From: Pseudomonadales bacterium
GTDB lineage: Bacteria > Pseudomonadota > Gammaproteobacteria > Pseudomonadales > Azotimanducaceae
Assembly: GCA_019634925.1 (NCBI GenBank)
Contig: JAHCAL010000003.1
Span: 62,001 to 126,000, forward strand
Direction: 5' to 3'
Length of the DNA stretch: 64,000 nucleotides
In this document: positions 25,414-35,210 of the stretch, one piece after another
Layout of the letters: each line of letters starts with the position of its first letter
How positions within the stretch are numbered: position 1 is the first letter of the stretch
Notes under the pieces: model-generated
The model's input: only the letters and a program-made list of their open reading frames with translations
What the model was told of the DNA's origin: nothing
Databases searched by the model: none
Translations under genes and position numbers: made by a program

Positions 25414-28400
25414 ATGACACTCCTTGCAACGACGATCCGACTACCCGCCCGGTGGCTCTGCACCGCGCTGATCGGCCTGCTGGGCAGTGCCGCGATGCCA
25501 GCATGGGCGGTCGTGGCGAACGACGATGCCTACACCACGCCGTTCGCGACCACGCTCGTCGTGGGCGCGCCGGGCGTCCTCGGCAACGACAACCCGGAGC
25601 TGGATCTGACGATCACCGCCGTGCTGGAGGATCCGCCGGCGAACGGTACCGTGCTCCTGAATCCGAACGGCAGCTTCACGTACGTCCCCAACGTGGGGTT
25701 CTTCGGCACCGATGAGTTCGATTACCTGGCCGTCGGCGGACTGGGCCTGGACGATGATTCGGCGACCGTGTCGATCACGGTCGAGCCGCCGCCCAATACG
25801 CCGCCGGTTGCGAATCCGGATGCCGTCGTCGTCCCCGAGGACGGCTCCGTGTCCATCACCCTGACCGGATCCGACGGCGAAGGCGATCCGCTGAGTTTCA
25901 ACGTGACCGGCGGGCCGTCGAACGGCAGCCTGTCGGGCGCCGCGCCGAACCTCACGTACACGCCGAACGCGAACTTCAACGGTTCGGACAGTTTCACCTT
26001 CGTGGTCAACGACGGCACGGTGGACAGCGCGCCCGCCACGGTCTCGATCACGGTCACGCCGGAGAACGATGCGCCGGTAGCAAATGGCCAGGCCGTCTCG
26101 GTCGCGGAAGACGGCTCGGTCTCGATCACGCTGACCGGCTCGGACATCGACGGCGACGCATTGAGCTTCAGCGTGTCGGGCGGCCCGTCGAATGGCGGCC
26201 TGTCGGGTAGTGCACCGAACCTGACCTATACGCCGAACCCCGACTTCAACGGTGCGGACAGCTTCACGTTCGTGGTCAACGACGGCACGGTGGACAGCGC
26301 GCCGGCGACGATTTCGATCACCGTTACGCCGGAGAACGACCCGCCGGTGGCGAACGATCAAGCGGTATCGGTCGGGGAAGACGGTTCGGTTGCGATCACG
26401 CTGACCGGGTCTGACATCGACGGTGATCCCTTGAGCTACACCGTCACAGGCGGTCCGTCGAACGGCAGCCTGTCGGGCGCCGCGCCCGACCTGACCTATA
26501 CGCCGAACCCCGATTTCAACGGTTCGGACAGCTTCACGTTCGTGGTGAATGACGGCTCGGTGGACAGCGGGCCGGCCACGGTATCCATCACGGTTACCGA
26601 AGCGAATGACGCACCGGTCGTGGTCGGCAGCATCGCCGACGTATCCGTGGACGAGGACGGCGGCTCCGTGGCCATTACGTTGTCCGGCATCTTCGACGAC
26701 GTCGACATCCTGACCAACGGCGATTCGCTGACCTATACCGCGAGCCACACAGGCGGCGGCTTGTTCGCGTCGTTCAGCGTGACGGGCGCGACCCTCGAGA
26801 TGGTGCCGGCACCGGATCAGAACGGCTCGGCAACGGTGACCGTGCGCGCGACGGATGCGGGTGGACTCAGCGCCGAGCTGAGCTTCCAGGTCACGGTGAA
26901 TGCCGTGAACGATGCGCCCATCGTACAGAATCCGATCGCGGACGTGGCCACGTTCGAGGACGGCCCGAACGTCGTGATCGACCTCGCGCCGGTATTCTTC
27001 GACGTCGACATCGCCACCAACGGCGACGTGCTCGCCTATGCGGTGACCTCGAACTCGAACCCGACGCTATTCTCGAGTGTCACGCTGAGCGGTACCACGC
27101 TGACCTTCGACCTCGCGCCCGATCAGAACGGGGTCGCGGTGATCCAGGTGACGGCGACGGACCTCGCGGGCGCATCGGTCGTCGACGAGTTCGAGATCGA
27201 CGTGGATCCCCAGAACGATGTCCCGGTCCTGGTCGATGACGACGTCACCATTGCCGAGGACAGCGGGCCGGTCGTGATTGCAGTGCTGGCCAACGACTAC
27301 CTGGGCGATCTGCCGGCCACCATCACCGCCGCGGGCGTGGGTGGCTTCAGCGAGGGTACGCCGACCACGGTACGAGATCAGAATGGTGACCTCGTGACGT
27401 TGCCGAACGGCACCGTGGCCATCGTCGGCGATACGATCGAATACGTCCCCAAACCCGACTTCGCGGGCACGGATTTCTTCACCTACACCGTCACCGACGC
27501 GAACGGCGACAGCGCGAGCGCGACCGTCACCATCACGGTAACCCCGGTGAACGATCCGCCGGTGGGCGTACCGGAACGCACGTTCACGATCCTCGAGAAC
27601 GGCAGCCTGACGGTCAATGCGGCGTCCGGCCTGCTGGTGGGCGCGTACGACGCCGACGGCGCCGTGGTGGATGCGGACGGCAACCCGATCTTCACGCCGA
27701 CACTTTCGGCGCAGCTCGCGACGGGGCCGCTGGTCGGGCTGTTCACGTTCGACAGCGCCGCTGGCACATTCACCTACACCCCGCCGGTCGACTACACCGG
27801 TGTCGTGACGTTCTCCTATTACCTGTCCGACGGCGAATCGCTGAGCACCGAGCCGTACCTGGTGCGGGTCGTCATTCAGCCCGCGCCGGATCCCACCCCG
27901 CCGCCCCCCGCGGGCGAGGTGGCGGTGACCTACAACCTCTCGCAGGTCCCGCTCGAGCAGTCCACCAGCGTGCCTGCAAACGTCATCGTCATCATGGACG
28001 ACTCCGGCAGTATGGACTGGCACATCACGGTGCGCATGGACAACGACCAGGGCGGATTCGTGTTGAACAACTCTGGCGGTGCCACCAGCGGCCGGGCGTC
28101 GCAGTCCTATTACTATCTCTGGAATCTGCCGACCAATATCTTCGCTGGCAACACCGCGAACGGGCGGATTCTTCCCACCGAGGGTGGGCTCCTCGCGAAC
28201 GCTAGCACCGCCAACAACCAGTACGGGGTCTGGCGCGCACGCAACCACCTTTTCAATTCGATGTATTACAACCCCGGGGTTCGCTACGAACCATGGGTGG
28301 GCTTCGATTCTGCGAACCAGCCATTCGGTCCCGCGGTGGCGACGGCGATCCGGCTCGATCCCCGCGATCCGACCAATACGTTCAACATCCTGAACAACCA

Positions 28401-31400
28401 CACGTATACCGCCAATGGGGTACCCCTCTGGCGCAATAATGGTGGTACGGCGAACATCAACTCGACCGTCTACATTCCCCACTACTACTCGACCACGGCG
28501 ACAGCGCCGCTCGCGTGGAATTCGCCGAATACGCTGGTCGAGATCCGTCCGGCCAATGCCCCGTTCGCGGGTGGCCCGAACCGTACCGACTGTGCGGTGG
28601 GCGACAACAACCCGCTGACCTGTACCTACGACCAGGAACTGCAGAACTTCGCCAACTGGTTCCAGTACTACCGTTCGCGCGAACACGTCGCCAAGAACGG
28701 GATCGGCCGCGTGGTCGCCGACGTGCAGGACGTCCGGGTCGGCTACCAGACGATCAACAACTCCGGTCAGGAACCGGTGCGGGACATGAACGACCTGTAC
28801 ACCGAGGGCAACAAGCGCACGCTCCTCGACCGGATCTACTCGATCAACTCGACCGGCGGCACGCCGCTGCGCCGCGCGCTCGAGCGGGCCGGGGAGATCT
28901 ATTCGGGCAACATCGCGCCGGACCCGATCCTGCCCGCGCCGGAAGGCCTCTGCCAGCAGAACTTCGCATTGCTGTTCTCCGACGGTTACTGGAACGGGCC
29001 TGATCCGGCGGCCGCGATCGGTAACGCCGACGCGAACACCGCGAGCCCGTTCGACGGCGGGCGCTATGCGGACGGCTTCAGCCGGACGCTGGCCGACGTC
29101 GCCATGTACTACTACAAGCGCGACCTGCGCACCGGCGCGGGCTGGGACAACCTGGTACCGGTGTCGCAGCGCGACGTCCTGGGCGCGCCCCCCGGCACGT
29201 TCTCCGGCGCGTCGCCGCGCATGCACCAGCACATGAAGACCTATACGGTGGCGTTCGGCGTGACCGGTGCGGTCGATCCGGCGGCGATTCCGACCAACCC
29301 CGCAACGGCGTTCGCATGGCCGAGCCCGACTGCCACGTCGACCGGAAAGATCGACGACATGCTGCACGCGGCGATCAACGGTCGCGGGCAGTATCTCAAT
29401 GCCACCAACCCGCAGGAACTGCAGGCTGCGCTCGAGGCGGCATTCCTCGAGTTCACGCAGGCTGCCTCGTCCACGTCGTCGGCCGCATTCAACTCGACGT
29501 CCCTGCGCGAAGGCACGCTGCTCTATCGCGGCTTCTACGACCTGCGCGACTCCACCGGCGAACTCACGGCGACGCCGGTCGACGTGAATGGCGTTCTGGC
29601 GCCGACGCCGCTTTGGCGGGCGTCGGAGCAGCTCAATCCGGTCAACAAGAGCCCAGACAGTCGCGTGATCGTGACGTTCGATCCCACCGAGCGTGAAGGG
29701 ATCGCGTTCCGGCACGGCAGCCTGACCCCGGAGCAGCAGGTCACGCTCACCGAAAGCCAACTCAACTTCATCCGTGGTGTGCGCACCGACGAGGCGCCGG
29801 CGGGCACGCTGCGCCGCCGGGCGAGCTCGAACGCGCTGCTCGGCGACATCGTCAATTCGAGCCCGGTGTTCGTCGGCGCCCCGCGCGCGCTCAACCGCGA
29901 CCAGGCACCGTACCCGGTCGACGATCTGTACTCGGCCTTCGCCGGGGCCCGGGCCGGACGCACCCCCGTGGTCTACGTGGGCGCCAACGACGGCATCCTG
30001 CACGGGTTCAACGCGCTGACGGGGCAGGAACTGTTCGGTTACGTGCCGAACAAGATCCTCGACAGCACGCAGGCGTACCGCAACACCCTGAACGAGTTCA
30101 CGAATTCGTTCTACCAGCACAAGTTCTTCGTGGACCTGACGCCGCGCCTGAACGACGTTTACATCCGCGCCAACTCCGGCGCGGCAAGCAAGAGCTGGAA
30201 CACGGTACTGATGGGCGGGCTCGGCGCGGGCGGCAAGGGCTTCTTCGCGCTGAACGTGACCGACCCGGCAACCCGGTTTTCATCCGAGGGCACCGCCGCC
30301 GGCGCGGTACTCTGGGAGTTCACCGACGAGGACGACACCTACCCGGTCGACTCGAACGGCGATCCGCTCGGCGGTTCGGTCGGGGCGATCACCGACCCGC
30401 TCGGCCTGCCGATCAAGGACCTCGGCTATTCGCTGTCGCTGCCCACGCTCGCCATGAGCAACGTGCTCGACGCGGGCGTACCGGCCAGGCGCGAATGGGT
30501 CGCGATCTTCGGTAACGGGCCCAACTCCACCTCGGGCATCGCCAAGCTGTTCGTGCTGTTCATGGACCGTGGCATCGACGGCTGGTCGGATGGTTCGTTC
30601 GTCAAACTCGACACAGGCTTCGGCGTGCCGGTCGCGCCTGCCCAGCAGGCCGGATTCCCGAACGGCCTCGGCAGTCCCACGGCGGTCGACATCGACCTGA
30701 ACGGAACGGTCGACTGGGTCTATGCGGGCGACCGCCTCGGCAATCTCTATCGCTTCGACCTGCGCGACTCCGATCCGGACGAATGGACCGTGACCCGGTT
30801 GTTCACCGCGACCTACACCAGTGGCGGCGTGACGCGCCTGCAGCCGATCCTGTCCCAGCCGCTGGTCGTGAAACACCCGACGGAACAGGGCTTCCTGGTG
30901 ATCTTCGGCACGGGCAGCTACGTCGCGAAGGAAGATGCCGACAACGAGGAAATCCAGTCGATCTATGCGATCTGGGACCGTGGTGCGAGCAACCCGGTCA
31001 CCGCGCTGGCGGACACGAAGGAGCTGCGCCTGGTCGAGCAGGTGATGACCAACGTCGTCGACGACACCGGGCCGACCCCCGTGGTGCGCCGGATCCTGAC
31101 GAGCAACCCGGTCGAGTACCAGCTCGAGGGCAGCGAACCCGGCACCTATGGCTGGTACATCGATCTCGACCTGCCGCGTCCGACGACGACGATCTCCGGT
31201 GCGGTAAACACCGACACCTCCGGCCGCAATCCGCCGGGACCCCAGTTCCCGGGCGAGAAAGCCATCCGGACGTTCCTGTTCCGCGACGGCGAGGTCATCA
31301 CCACCACGGTGCTGCCGAGCCTCGACGAGTTTTCCTGTTACGGTACGCGGCCGGGTGCGATCCTGCTGTTCAGCGCGCTGACCGGTGGCGATCCCGGGCG

Positions 31401-31665
31401 CCCGGTGATCGATTTCAATACCGACGGAGAGATCGACGACGGCGATCTCGTGCCGGTGGGCGGTGCCCTGTATGCAGGCGGTCTGCTGTTCAATCAGACC
31501 GACCTGGACGGCGCGCTGGTGGACCTCTCCACCCTGGGCGGGCAGGGCGATACCGACTTCCTGTTCGTCAGCGGCGGCAGTGATACGATTTCGTTCCGGA
31601 TCCGCGACGTCGACGACGACCGGACCGGCCGTTTGTCCTGGCGCGAACTGACGCTCGACAACTGA
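25414..31665 (+). CDS. pilY1: Giant PilY1-like pilus tip adhesin with N-terminal cadherin-like (tandem-95) repeats
   Basis: The protein has about 2083 residues; canonical PilY1 has about 1150. Counting from the ATG at 25414 (GGAGG 5 bases before it; earlier ATGs at 25381 and 25411 are possible), a signal peptide ends near AWA. Residues about 30-830 are Ig/cadherin-like repeats. Three near-identical 91-residue units (NDxPVANxQAVSV-EDGS...) run from about 127 to 398, followed by divergent ones. A VWA-like region starts near 860 with MIDAS DDSGS. The PilY1 C-terminal beta-propeller (VYVGANDGILHGFNALTG) follows, with Ca-binding loop DIDLNGTVDWVYAGD near 1757 and a second loop DFNTDGEIDDGD. It should be exposed at the pilus tip and act in adhesion and Ca-regulated retraction. 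Its place after pilVWX is canonical. Confidence 0.93.
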   Translation: MTLLATTIRLPARWLCTALIGLLGSAAMPAWAVVANDDAYTTPFATTLVVGAPGVLGNDNPELDLTITAVLEDPPANGTVLLNPNGSFTYVPNVGFFGTDEFDYLAVGGLGLDDDSATVSITVEPPPNTPPVANPDAVVVPEDGSVSITLTGSDGEGDPLSFNVTGGPSNGSLSGAAPNLTYTPNANFNGSDSFTFVVNDGTVDSAPATVSITVTPENDAPVANGQAVSVAEDGSVSITLTGSDIDGDALSFSVSGGPSNGGLSGSAPNLTYTPNPDFNGADSFTFVVNDGTVDSAPATISITVTPENDPPVANDQAVSVGEDGSVAITLTGSDIDGDPLSYTVTGGPSNGSLSGAAPDLTYTPNPDFNGSDSFTFVVNDGSVDSGPATVSITVTEANDAPVVVGSIADVSVDEDGGSVAITLSGIFDDVDILTNGDSLTYTASHTGGGLFASFSVTGATLEMVPAPDQNGSATVTVRATDAGGLSAELSFQVTVNAVNDAPIVQNPIADVATFEDGPNVVIDLAPVFFDVDIATNGDVLAYAVTSNSNPTLFSSVTLSGTTLTFDLAPDQNGVAVIQVTATDLAGASVVDEFEIDVDPQNDVPVLVDDDVTIAEDSGPVVIAVLANDYLGDLPATITAAGVGGFSEGTPTTVRDQNGDLVTLPNGTVAIVGDTIEYVPKPDFAGTDFFTYTVTDANGDSASATVTITVTPVNDPPVGVPERTFTILENGSLTVNAASGLLVGAYDADGAVVDADGNPIFTPTLSAQLATGPLVGLFTFDSAAGTFTYTPPVDYTGVVTFSYYLSDGESLSTEPYLVRVVIQPAPDPTPPPPAGEVAVTYNLSQVPLEQSTSVPANVIVIMDDSGSMDWHITVRMDNDQGGFVLNNSGGATSGRASQSYYYLWNLPTNIFAGNTANGRILPTEGGLLANASTANNQYGVWRARNHLFNSMYYNPGVRYEPWVGFDSANQPFGPAVATAIRLDPRDPTNTFNILNNHTYTANGVPLWRNNGGTANINSTVYIPHYYSTTATAPLAWNSPNTLVEIRPANAPFAGGPNRTDCAVGDNNPLTCTYDQELQNFANWFQYYRSREHVAKNGIGRVVADVQDVRVGYQTINNSGQEPVRDMNDLYTEGNKRTLLDRIYSINSTGGTPLRRALERAGEIYSGNIAPDPILPAPEGLCQQNFALLFSDGYWNGPDPAAAIGNADANTASPFDGGRYADGFSRTLADVAMYYYKRDLRTGAGWDNLVPVSQRDVLGAPPGTFSGASPRMHQHMKTYTVAFGVTGAVDPAAIPTNPATAFAWPSPTATSTGKIDDMLHAAINGRGQYLNATNPQELQAALEAAFLEFTQAASSTSSAAFNSTSLREGTLLYRGFYDLRDSTGELTATPVDVNGVLAPTPLWRASEQLNPVNKSPDSRVIVTFDPTEREGIAFRHGSLTPEQQVTLTESQLNFIRGVRTDEAPAGTLRRRASSNALLGDIVNSSPVFVGAPRALNRDQAPYPVDDLYSAFAGARAGRTPVVYVGANDGILHGFNALTGQELFGYVPNKILDSTQAYRNTLNEFTNSFYQHKFFVDLTPRLNDVYIRANSGAASKSWNTVLMGGLGAGGKGFFALNVTDPATRFSSEGTAAGAVLWEFTDEDDTYPVDSNGDPLGGSVGAITDPLGLPIKDLGYSLSLPTLAMSNVLDAGVPARREWVAIFGNGPNSTSGIAKLFVLFMDRGIDGWSDGSFVKLDTGFGVPVAPAQQAGFPNGLGSPTAVDIDLNGTVDWVYAGDRLGNLYRFDLRDSDPDEWTVTRLFTATYTSGGVTRLQPILSQPLVVKHPTEQGFLVIFGTGSYVAKEDADNEEIQSIYAIWDRGASNPVTALADTKELRLVEQVMTNVVDDTGPTPVVRRILTSNPVEYQLEGSEPGTYGWYIDLDLPRPTTTISGAVNTDTSGRNPPGPQFPGEKAIRTFLFRDGEVITTTVLPSLDEFSCYGTRPGAILLFSALTGGDPGRPVIDFNTDGEIDDGDLVPVGGALYAGGLLFNQTDLDGALVDLSTLGGQGDTDFLFVSGGSDTISFRIRDVDDDRTGRLSWRELTLDN
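25795..26613 (+). repeat. Three 273-bp direct repeats inside pilY1
   Basis: Units starting near 25795, 26068 and 26341 encode near-identical 91-residue cadherin-like domains, and their DNA is still very similar. That suggests recent in-frame duplication and possible copy-number variation. Confidence 0.85.
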
Positions 31666-31676
31666 GGAGCACGACA

Positions 31677-32027
31677 GTGGTACGCACGATTCTGGGATGT
31701 CTGCTGCTGCTCGGCCTGATGGTTCCGGTCCCGCGGCTCGAGGCCGCGGACGAGACCGTCGTCCGCAACGAAACGCCCTGGCCGCTCACCACCGGCATGG
31801 GCGTGATCCGCGAACTCGACTTCGGGACCAGCACGTTTCTGCTCGGCGGCATGACCTACGTTGCGGCAATCGACGTGCAGGTCGAAATCGGCGGCGGACC
31901 CGGTGCCTTCACGATGCTGCAACCGGGCATGCAGATCGCCTTCGAATACCTGCAGGTCTCGGACGAGGAGCGGCGCGTGACGCGCATCCGGCAGATCCCG
32001 CCCCAGGTGCAGCTCGACGACGTCTGA
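31677..32027 (+). CDS. PilY2-like small exported protein
   Basis: The protein has 116 residues. A signal peptide (hydrophobic CLLLLGLMVPV, cleavage after LEAA or nearby) precedes a small beta-rich domain (IRELDFGTSTFLLGGMTYVA...). The GTG start at 31677 has GAGGAG 7 bases before it. Size, export and position directly after pilY1 match PilY2 of Pseudomonas, an accessory pilus protein of unclear function; sequence similarity is weak, so the name rests mainly on context. The stop is 7 bases from the convergent pilR stop. Confidence 0.7.
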   Translation: MVRTILGCLLLLGLMVPVPRLEAADETVVRNETPWPLTTGMGVIRELDFGTSTFLLGGMTYVAAIDVQVEIGGGPGAFTMLQPGMQIAFEYLQVSDEERRVTRIRQIPPQVQLDDV

Positions 32028-32034
32028 CGCGGGG

Positions 32035-33456
32035 CTATTCGAGCGCCAGTTTCTTCAGCCGGTAGCGCAGTGCACGGAAGGTGATGCCGAGGCGCTTCGC
32101 CGCGGCGGTGCGGTTCCAGTGCGTGGCTTCCAGCGCCTCCGTGATCAGCTGGCGTTCGATGCGTTCCAGGTAGTCCTCGAGCGAGACTCCCGCCGGCAGG
32201 TCGTCGAGGTGCGGGCCTGCATCGCTGGGCTGCGCGGCGGTCGCTGCTTCCGCTGGCGCAGGTGGTGACAGGGGTGACGCTGCCGCGGCAGCCCGCACCG
32301 GTACGCTTCCATCCTGGCCTTCCAGCCGCAAGTCTTCGGCCTCGATGCGGTTCCGATCGCACATCGTGACGGCCCGCTCGAGGATGTTCTCGAGTTCGCG
32401 CACGTTGCCGGGAAAGGAATGCTGCACCAGCGCCTGCAAGGCGGCCTCGCTCAGTTCGGGCACCCCTACCCCGTAGGCGCGCGCGATGCGCGCGAGCAGG
32501 TGCTCGACCAGCTCGGGGATGTCCTCCGGCCGGTCGCGCAGGCTCGGCATGTGGAGTTCGATCACGTTCAGCCGGTAGTACAGGTCCTGGCGGAAGCGGC
32601 CCTCCGCGACTTCACGGCCGAGGTTCTTGTGGGTGGCGCACAGTACGCGCACGTCGATCGGCTGCTCGGTACCGGCGCCGATCGGGCGCACCGCCTTCTC
32701 CTGAATGGCGCGCAGGAGCTTCACCTGCATGGCGACCGGCAGGTCCGCGACCTCGTCGAGGAACAGCGTGCCGCCCTGCGCGGTCTGGAACAGGCCCTCC
32801 TTGTCGGCGACCGCCCCGGTGAAGCTGCCACGCGTATGGCCGAAGAATTCGCTTTCCATGAGCTCGCCCGGGATCGCGCCGCAGTTGACCGCGACGAACG
32901 GGCGCTCGGCGCGCGGACTCTGTTCGTGGATCAGCCGCGCCGCGAGTTCCTTCCCCGAGCCCGATTCGCCGCTGATGTAGACCGGCGCCTGGCTGCGGGC
33001 GAGGCGCGCGATCTGCTCGCGCAGGCGCGCCATCACCGCGGAGTCGCCGATCATCCGGGTCTGCATGTCGCGCGTTGCCGGACCGCTATCCTGCAGGCGC
33101 AGGGCGGCGCCGACCAGCGAGCGCAGCTGCTCGAGGTCGACCGGCTTCTGCACGAAGTCGAACGCGCCGGCCTTCAGCGCGCTGATGGCCGTGTCCATGC
33201 TGCCGTAAGCGGTGATCACGGCCACCGGCAGTTGCGGGCGCTCCCGCGCGATGTGTTCGACCAGTTCGACGCCGTGTCCGTCGGGCAGGTTGAGGTCGGT
33301 GAGGCACAGATCGAACTGGCCCGACGCGAGGTGGCGGCGCGCGGTGGACAGGTCCGGGGCCGCGAGGGTGTCGATGCCCATGCGGCCGAGCGTGATCTCG
33401 AGCAGCTCGCGGATGTCGGGCTCGTCGTCGACGATCAGGGCCCTGTGTCTGGTCAC
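32035..33456 (-). CDS. pilR: Sigma-54-dependent response regulator PilR
   Basis: The protein has 473 residues. The receiver domain (LIVDDEPDIRELL, phospho-acceptor in CLTDLNLPDG, KPVD) is followed by an AAA+ sigma-54 activation domain: Walker A GESGSGKE, GAFTGA-type loop (GSFTGA), Walker B GGTLFLDEV. A Fis-type helix-turn-helix ends the protein (THWNRTAAAKRLGITFRALRYRLKKL). PilR activates pilA and related genes. The GTG at 33456 begins directly before the receiver fold; a longer in-frame reading would overlap pilS. pilS lies immediately upstream. Confidence 0.95.
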   Translation of the reverse strand: MTRHRALIVDDEPDIRELLEITLGRMGIDTLAAPDLSTARRHLASGQFDLCLTDLNLPDGHGVELVEHIARERPQLPVAVITAYGSMDTAISALKAGAFDFVQKPVDLEQLRSLVGAALRLQDSGPATRDMQTRMIGDSAVMARLREQIARLARSQAPVYISGESGSGKELAARLIHEQSPRAERPFVAVNCGAIPGELMESEFFGHTRGSFTGAVADKEGLFQTAQGGTLFLDEVADLPVAMQVKLLRAIQEKAVRPIGAGTEQPIDVRVLCATHKNLGREVAEGRFRQDLYYRLNVIELHMPSLRDRPEDIPELVEHLLARIARAYGVGVPELSEAALQALVQHSFPGNVRELENILERAVTMCDRNRIEAEDLRLEGQDGSVPVRAAAAASPLSPPAPAEAATAAQPSDAGPHLDDLPAGVSLEDYLERIERQLITEALEATHWNRTAAAKRLGITFRALRYRLKKLALE

Positions 33457-33481
33457 GGCAGCGTGTTCCTGTGTGCGATGT

Positions 33482-35107
33482 TCATTTGATGACCCGGTCC
33501 GGATGGGCGAATGTGATTCGGAAACAGGCGCCCCCACCGGCCATCGGATGGTAGCTGAGCCGCGCCTGGTTCGCCTCGCAGAGCTCCCGCGACAGGTACA
33601 GGCCGAGCCCGGTGCCGCCCTGCGCCGTGGTGAAGAACGGTTCGAACAGGCGCTCGACCTTGGCCGGATCCACGCCGGTGCCTTCGTCGATCACGTTCAG
33701 GTACGGGCGTTCGGTGCGTGGGTCGATACCGGCCTCGATGGCGGCCCAGGGTCGGCCGGTATGGTCGCGGCTGTGCCGGATCGCGTTGCTGAGCAGGTTG
33801 GTGAGCACCTGGTCGAGCTGCGAGCGATCCATGCGCACTTCCATGTCGGGCGGCTCGACGCTGATCTCGATCCGGGCTTCGGGGCGGGCGTCGCGGAAGG
33901 CGCTGGTGACCCGTTCGAGCTGCCGCGCAAGACCGAGCCGCACGGGATTCGGCGCCTGGCGACGCGAGGTCGTCAGCACATTCTCGATCACGCCGTTCAT
34001 GCGCTGGCAATGGCTGTGGATGATCTCGGTGAGCCGTTGATCGGCAGCCGAGAGTTCGGGCGATTCACGCAGGAGCTGCGCGGCGTGGCTCACGGCGCTC
34101 AAGGGGTTGCGCAGCTCGTGCGCGATGCTTGCGGAAAGCCTTCCGAGCGCGGCGAGCTTGAGCTGCAATGCCTGCTGCTGGAGTTCGGCGGCATCCTCGA
34201 GGAACACGATCACGTCGCCGGCCGGGTCACCGGCGCGCACCGGCGAGAAGCTGGCGCGAACCTCGGCGCCGTCCGGTGTCGCCTGGAAGGGTCGGGGCCG
34301 GAGTTCGATATCGCGACGCCACGGGCGCAGGTGACGCGTGATCGCTTCCGGCAGCCGTTCGGGTGTCGTGTCCGGACCGATGCCGAGCAGCATGCGGGCG
34401 GCTGCGTTCAGGGTGCGCACGCCGTCCGCGGGGTCCGCGACGATGATCCCGGTGCGCATGCGCTCGATGATGCGCCGGTTCAGCCGTTCGAGATCGGCGA
34501 GCTCGGTGGCCTGGGTCAGCGTGCGGATGTCCTTTTCGCGGATGCGTCGCGACAGCAGCCGGATGGTGGCCGATGCCGTGAAATACAGCGCGCCGAGGAT
34601 GCCCGCCTGGAAATAGTCGGGGTCGAGGTGCGGGGCGGAGAGCGAGAGGTAGAACTCCTCGTACAGGAGCACGATGCTGGCGAACGCGGGAATGGCGAAC
34701 GCCGCCCGGCTGGTGAGGAGAATCGCGGTCGTCGCCACCGTCACGAGAATCAGCGTACCGAACCCGCTCGCGACACCGCCGCTCGAGTAGAGGAGCACCA
34801 CGAGCATCACGATGTCCCAGAGCATGATGCCGATCACCAGGTTCTGGCGGGTACCGACGCGGTGCACGATGCGCGGCATGAGCACTAGGAGCGCGGTATT
34901 GATCAGGCCGTACACTACCGTGAGGGGCACGAAGACGTGCGGCGCGACGCTGCCGAGGCGGGTGTCGATCAGGGTCTGGTGATACATGGCGAGCAGGATC
35001 ACCGCCAGCACGATGCAATAGGCGTGATAGACCCGCAGCAGGGTAACGTTCAGGCGGTGACGGCGCTGCTCGACCTCGTCGAGAATGGCTGCGTGCTGGG
35101 GGTGCAT
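33482..35107 (-). CDS. pilS: Sensor histidine kinase PilS
   Basis: The protein has 541 residues. About six hydrophobic helices (LLRVYHAYCIVLAVILLAM to SIVLLYEEFYLSL) are followed by a PAS-like region (RMRTGIIVADPADGVRTLNAAA). The kinase H-box SIAHELRNPLS and an ATPase domain (NLLSNAIRHS, DEGTGVD, FFTTAQGGTGLGL) come next. In Pseudomonas, PilS senses PilA in the inner membrane and phosphorylates PilR. It is convergent with the pilin operon and adjacent to pilR. Confidence 0.95.
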   Translation of the reverse strand: MHPQHAAILDEVEQRRHRLNVTLLRVYHAYCIVLAVILLAMYHQTLIDTRLGSVAPHVFVPLTVVYGLINTALLVLMPRIVHRVGTRQNLVIGIMLWDIVMLVVLLYSSGGVASGFGTLILVTVATTAILLTSRAAFAIPAFASIVLLYEEFYLSLSAPHLDPDYFQAGILGALYFTASATIRLLSRRIREKDIRTLTQATELADLERLNRRIIERMRTGIIVADPADGVRTLNAAARMLLGIGPDTTPERLPEAITRHLRPWRRDIELRPRPFQATPDGAEVRASFSPVRAGDPAGDVIVFLEDAAELQQQALQLKLAALGRLSASIAHELRNPLSAVSHAAQLLRESPELSAADQRLTEIIHSHCQRMNGVIENVLTTSRRQAPNPVRLGLARQLERVTSAFRDARPEARIEISVEPPDMEVRMDRSQLDQVLTNLLSNAIRHSRDHTGRPWAAIEAGIDPRTERPYLNVIDEGTGVDPAKVERLFEPFFTTAQGGTGLGLYLSRELCEANQARLSYHPMAGGGACFRITFAHPDRVIK

Positions 35108-35168
35108 CGGTGACGGGTCACGGCAAGCTGGATCGATGGCCTAAGCTTAGCCCGCAATCGAGTCCGTT

Positions 35169-35210
35169 GCCGGGTGCCCCGTGCCGGGCGCCCCGTGGCG
35201 GGCGCCGTTC
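35169..35210. repeat. 14-bp tandem repeat after the bamD stop
   Basis: Two good copies of GCCGGGYGCCCCGT (35169-35182, 35183-35196) and a degenerate third run up to the bamD stop codon, which lies on the minus strand at 35209-35211. Confidence 0.7.

Noticed and set aside
27067..30120. 1017-codon open frame antisense to pilY1
   Set aside because: It mirrors the codon bias of pilY1, is Arg/His/Val-rich without motifs, and the sense protein is unmistakable.
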